A DNA stretch of 42,460 nt from Planctomycetaceae bacterium (GTDB lineage Bacteria; Planctomycetota; Planctomycetia; Pirellulales; Pirellulaceae), in the NCBI GenBank assembly GCA_002685655.1, contig NYXM01000060.1:1-42460 (forward strand). The letters are read 5' to 3'. Both the position numbers and the translations under genes were made by a program. A model generated the notes under the pieces. That model ran no database searches. It was not told the origin of the DNA and saw only the letters and a list, made by a program, of their open reading frames with translations. Below, in pieces: positions 31,301 through 37,300 of this stretch. Within the stretch, counting starts at the first letter, position 1; every line of letters starts with the position of its first letter.

Positions 31301-34300
31301 AGTCGTTGGTCGTCGAGTTGGTGCCAGGAGAGTTGACCAATCGCGCTTCCGTTTCGGTCACCAGCTCCACATTTCGGTCGTGACTGAATTGTTCGAATTG
31401 TACTCCGCGCCAGTCGCCCGGCGCGCCCGAGTTACCCAGTTCGGCATTCCCCGAAACCAGCACCACCGCCAGGAAGATCGAATCATCGTCCGACGGATTC
31501 GCAGTGTCGATGGTGATGGCACGGTCACCAATACTGACGAACTGTCGCAGATCGTACAGTTCGTCGTCTTGGAAGGTACTGTTCGAGAACGGTAGGGGCG
31601 GGTTGGCTAGGGAGTCACCCACGCCACCGACGGTGATCAAGTTCCCGTCGAATGGGGGTGTGACGGCCGAGTCGTCCGCGGCACCGGCGGAACTGGTCAG
31701 ACGCTGGCCGTTCACGTCGATTGTGCTGAACTGGCTCGTCCCCGGGAAACCGTATTGAATACCAAGTGCCAATTCGGCCACGAAATTGGGGTCGTTCGGG
31801 TCGAGCGGATCGGCGAAGGAGAGCGATGTGCGCTGCGCAGCGGCACCGGTCAGACCACCTTCCAGAATCAAGACAGTCCGTTCGGGTAGTGTTGGGTTTG
31901 AATAGACCACCGTCAGGCTGGTGCCTTCGATGTTGTTTGACTGGCCCGTGATGGTCTCGTCGACCGTGAAATTGAACATCGTGGTGCCACCAGCAGCAAC
32001 TCGGGCCGCCACAAGGCCCGTTACATCCACTCGGCCGGTCTCGAAATTCTCATTTGCCGAGTCCGCGACGTTCGGCAGATATGTGATCGGAACAGTCTGT
32101 CCTTCAAACATGATGTTGGCGGGAAGAAATGGTGCCGGCGGAGGAAATGTGGTCCCGTTGCCAGTTCGTGTAGCGACATGCAAGATTGCCAGCTCGATCG
32201 CGGAACCGGCCGGAATGTTGGCCTGCAGTGTGCCCAGGTCATCGGTGCCGAGACCATCGGTCGAAACCCCAACGTTACCTGTCAGCGTAGCAAAGACTCC
32301 CGAGTCAGGTTGCACCAGTTGCAGGTTGCCTTGTAGGCCGGTGCCGAGCGCACCCGTACGGGTTTGCACATCGCCACTGGGATCGAAGCCCGCGCCGACT
32401 GTGTCGTCGTTTAGCGACGTTAGGACCACGGGCGATCGCGGTTGCCCAACCACTTGTACAATGCCGCCAATGCGGTCGTTGATTTCGTGTGGCATTCCAA
32501 CCGACCGCAATCCTGCGGTGTTGGGCACATTGGGGTCGGTGTTGCCGCGGTCCTGGCTGAGGAATTTAACCACCAGGCTTTCCGTCGGGTTGCTTTCCAA
32601 ACGCAAGCCACCATACGTATGGAAGTCGGAGACATAAATCGTGTCCTGGACGACATGCACGATATCCGTATCGTCCCAGACACTCTGCGTGGTGAGCGTT
32701 TGTCCGCGCACCGCGACGCCGTTGACTCCGTTGTCAGCCAGCCGGTTGTTGTGGATCAGCGGCCCCTGGTTGTCGCGAAACCCTTCCAGCCGATCAATGA
32801 AACCCGTTATGCGACCGGTATCGCGTTTGAGTTTGTGGTTCAAGGCGTTTACGTTGATGCTGATCGCAGCGCCCAGATTGTCGCGGATAACGTTGTCGAT
32901 AATGGTCGGTTGAGCACCTGAGACAAAGATTGCACCCGGTTCGTTTTCACCACGACCCACCCGATTGGGACGGGACGACAACGCCTGGCCGCCCTGACCC
33001 GTTGCATTGTTCTCGAACGTGGTATTGGCAATCCGAACTTCTGCCTGATGGACTTCAATCGGATTGAAGGCAGCGAATGTCCCTTCCACGCGGGTGACAC
33101 CACCGGCGTACGCGATCAGCGCTTGATCGATGTTGGCACTGGCAAACAGGCTGACATAGATGCCACCCCATTCGCCTGGCCGCGGTGCGTTGGGTCCACC
33201 GGGAACGATGGGGCCATCGTTGGCGGTATCAAACGTGCCGCCGCCACCAAAGCGATCGTCCATCAAGCTGGTAAACCGCAGTTCCAGTCCTTCCTGGCCT
33301 TCAGCAATGAACTGTGCCCCGACTCCGGTTTCGATCCGAGCACCGTCGAGTTTCACCACCATCGAAGGATCGATCGAGAGTCGTGCGTCTGGACGCGGTC
33401 GTTGCGATACACCAACCGGCTCCACCAACAAGCCGCCGCGAGTATACCCATCATCAACGTACGTGGTTTTGTTGCCGTTTAGCTGACGAACCAGTTCGTA
33501 TTGCCCACCTGGCAAACTGCGGTACAGATTTCTCGCCACAAAGGGCCCGCTGGCGCGCGGTATCTGTGCCAGGGCAATCGTGCCACCCGTTGTGAGCGTG
33601 GCACCAATCGTCGCTTCGGAAACGGGGCCTTCGTTTCCTTGGAGATCAACAAACGTCAGACGGTAATCGTAGTCGCCTGGTTCTAGTACTCCGCCGGCAA
33701 TCTCTGTCAGCGTAATCAGACCGATCGGTGGCGGATCAATTTCCTGGATCGGCCCCGATGGTGTACCAGCAATCTGAAGGTTTTCCGCCAGGATATGGAC
33801 GATTGAGAGATCGTCCCAACGACCCGAAACGGTCATCGTCCGGATATCATTGCCTGCCGGAGTCTGGACTCGAACAAACAAGCCATTCAGACTGTTTTCG
33901 GCGACGAAGTTGCCATGGATATCCGGCCCAACACGGGCATAGTCCGATGTGAACGCGATCCGCTGATGGCGCGGCGCATGAAAATTCGTTTCCTCAAAGC
34001 TGTTCGGGCTGGCCGACATGGCCGCGTCGGCACTGTGCATGATCGCGTTGTGCGCGATCGTCGGACGTGTGTCCGTAATCTCAATTGGAGCCACCACTTG
34101 AGGCACCGAATTAATGACGACGTTACCTCCGCCAAATCGCATATCCGCATTGGCCACGTAGTTCAGGAAGATGCCCTCTTCGTCGTACACGAAGTTACCG
34201 TCCGCGCGATCGATGTCGTCGCGGAACTGGAGGCCTCCCCAGTCGCCAGGCAACGGAGTGGTGGTGAACGGGAAACTGTCTGAGCCGATGGTCTCGTCTT

Positions 34301-37300
34301 CGTACGACGTGAAGTAGACGTTGTTTCCGGGAACACCCAGCACCTGCAACGCGGCACCGCTACGGTCGATGCCCGGCGCGGAGCTACCGACGCCGATGTG
34401 GGCGCGACGCAGCTTGAACACGGTACCTTCATCAATCATCACCGTAACGCCTTGCGGCAATTGCAATGATCCACCGTCGGCCAATTGACGCCCCAAGCTG
34501 TCGAAGCCGATCTCATACGCTTGACGATCCGTCAAAGTCGCGACGTCACCATCCGTATCGTTACCGACGATGCGAATGATGTCGTCCGGATGCGCGGCCG
34601 CGAATGCGTTGATGGTTGTGGCACTGGCAATGTTGTTGAACGGTTTGGCCAGCGAACCATCGGGATTGGGCGCTGCCGTCTTATCGACGAAGATGGTCTT
34701 TCCGCCAAGTTCGATGCCGATCGAATTGTCGCTTAACGTGACAAGCCGTTCGCCCTGGAGGGTCACTTCGGCCCCAAACGCAGTGGCGGACACAGAAAAT
34801 CCGGCTTCGTTGTCAATGGCGTTGGCAATGGCCTGGGCCACCTCCATTCGCGACAATCCCGCGATAGACACGGGTCGATTGCCGGCACCAAAGCTGCCGT
34901 TGCGATCCAGTTCGAATCGGCGAATCGCCCCTAGACTGTTCGTTACCGTGATGACCTGACCGTCGACCAGCCGATTTCCGTCTGCCGTGAGGTTCAGTGT
35001 GCGGTCGACGTTTTGTGTGCGAAACCAGAAGTTGTAGATTCCACCCGGGACGCCATCCGCGTCGCCGTCGAGTGGCGTGCTAGTGGTCAGTTTGGCATTT
35101 TCCGAGGTGTCAAATCCTGACGCAGGCAAGTCCGTGTTGTCGGCATCGATGATGCTGAACTCAGCATCGGGACGAAACGCCAAACGAAGATCGTAGTTGC
35201 CTTCACTGGTGCCTCCGATACCGGTGTCCTCGATCACTGGGTCGTAATTGTCGTTGCCACTGGCGGAGACACCAACGTAGTACGTGCCAGGTCCAAGCTC
35301 GACCTCCAGGTACGAGTCTTCGCTGTAGTAGTCGTCGTTTCGCGCGATAAGTTCGCGGCCAATGATGACGCCATTTTCATCCACGATCTCGCGGAATAAT
35401 GACATCGTGGTGTCCAACAAACTGGAATCTCGCTGCCGTTCGGCGATTGTCTCCGCCGTGAAGACACCGGTCTTACCGTCAGCCACATCGATTGTGAACT
35501 TGTACAGATCGATGTCTTTACCTTCAGGACGGAACAGCCTCTGCAAATGCACGATGTCCTGATCGCCGGGAATGATCCCTTCGCGATTGTTGTCGAAGGC
35601 CAGATCCGAATCCGCTCCGAGCAGCGTGCCGGGTGGCAATTCCAATGCATCGCCAAGCCCCAGGAAGCGGGCAGTCGCTTGAGCCGTTTGTTCGAACCAC
35701 GAGAACTGCAGCGGATTGTCGCTCAACCCACGCTCGTCATTCCAGAATTCACTGCTGTCCATAATGATGGCTTGGCGAAAATCCGGATTGGCGGCATCGC
35801 CGACATTCACGCTGCCTACCAATCCCGTCGTACCACCTGGACCGGAGGGGACGAACGGATTGATGGCCCGCATGTCGCCAGTGGCGACAATCACCGCTGT
35901 CGTGTCGTTCTCGTCCGTGGTTTCGACGAACTGCAGGCCGGCGACCTGGCTGTACGTTTCAAAGATTTCCCGAGCTCGGATTTGCTGAGTGTTGGTAATC
36001 AGGTTGAAGGCTGGTTGCAGGCCGCCTTGAATGTCGGGAATGGTTCCATAGATGTTGCGGAAGATGTATCGGATGGTGGCAACGCCGGGGTCGGTGTCCT
36101 TGTTTCCACCTTCGATATGTTCGTCGCCGACTCCACTTTCAGAGATCGCTCGATGGCCTGGTTCGTCTTCACTGCCTGGAAAATCCAACTTGTACAATTG
36201 CGGGTCGATGGATGAAGACACCACGACGCCTTGCGTGGTCAAACCAAGACCGCTGACCGCACCTTCAAAGGTCACACTGCGATCACCGGACAAACGAACC
36301 AAATTGCCATTGGTAGTCGCCGTCACTCCAAAGCCTTGCGTACTGTTGATGGCGTCAGCGATTGCGTTGGCAATATCAACTTGCGTGTCGGCCGCCGTGA
36401 ACGGAATCGGTTGATTCGAGAGAGGATGAATCGTGTTGTCATCCAGTTCAAACGTCTGGGATACACCGTCGCGGTCCACCAGGGTGATCCGCTGGCCATC
36501 CACCATATCCGGTCCGTTGCCGGATACTTCAATGACCTGTCCGCTGTCGAAGATACCCCCAAGATCTGTTGCCGTTTCAAAGCTCGAGCCCAGACCAGTC
36601 AGTTTGATCGTGAAGTAGTCAGCAACCGTTCCACCGACGACTTGGCCGGCATTACCGGAGTCGATTGACGCGGTCACCAACGCCGCAGCGCGACCATCGC
36701 CATTGATCGCATCCACCACATCTTGCGCCGTACTGATACTCGTGACGTTCGTGTTCAATTCGATCAGAATGCGATTGTCGCGGACCAGTACCGATGGTGG
36801 CACAGAAGGTCCCATGTCTCGATTGGTAATCACCACCTGAATCGCCGTGCCGAATTGCTCGGACACTTGCTCGGTCGATTCGAATTTTACTTTGACGCCA
36901 CCGAACGAATTGAAATCGGTAGTCGCGGCCACTATGATCGGCACTTGAACTGGAGTTGCCGGCTTGGCTTCGTCCGTTCCCACGCGCAAGCGGAAGACGC
37001 CGGGGCCGATCGGTGTTTCAAATTGCTGAAGCCCCGTACCGGTTCCGACGAAACTGACCGGCGCGCCATCAATCGTTGTCGACAGTTGAAACGTGTCGTC
37101 GGTCTTACTCACGACGAAGTAATCGGTCAAACCAAACAGGCCGACCGGCAACGAACCAGAACTGGAAAGACGCACGTGATCGCCGTTGACCAAGTGGTGG
37201 TTAGTGCTGGTAAATACACTGGTGACAGGGTTGGCCGTGTACGCTTGGGTGCGCTGGAGTTCGTCCAGGTTCGCTTCAAACTGCAGAACCGCCGTATCCA

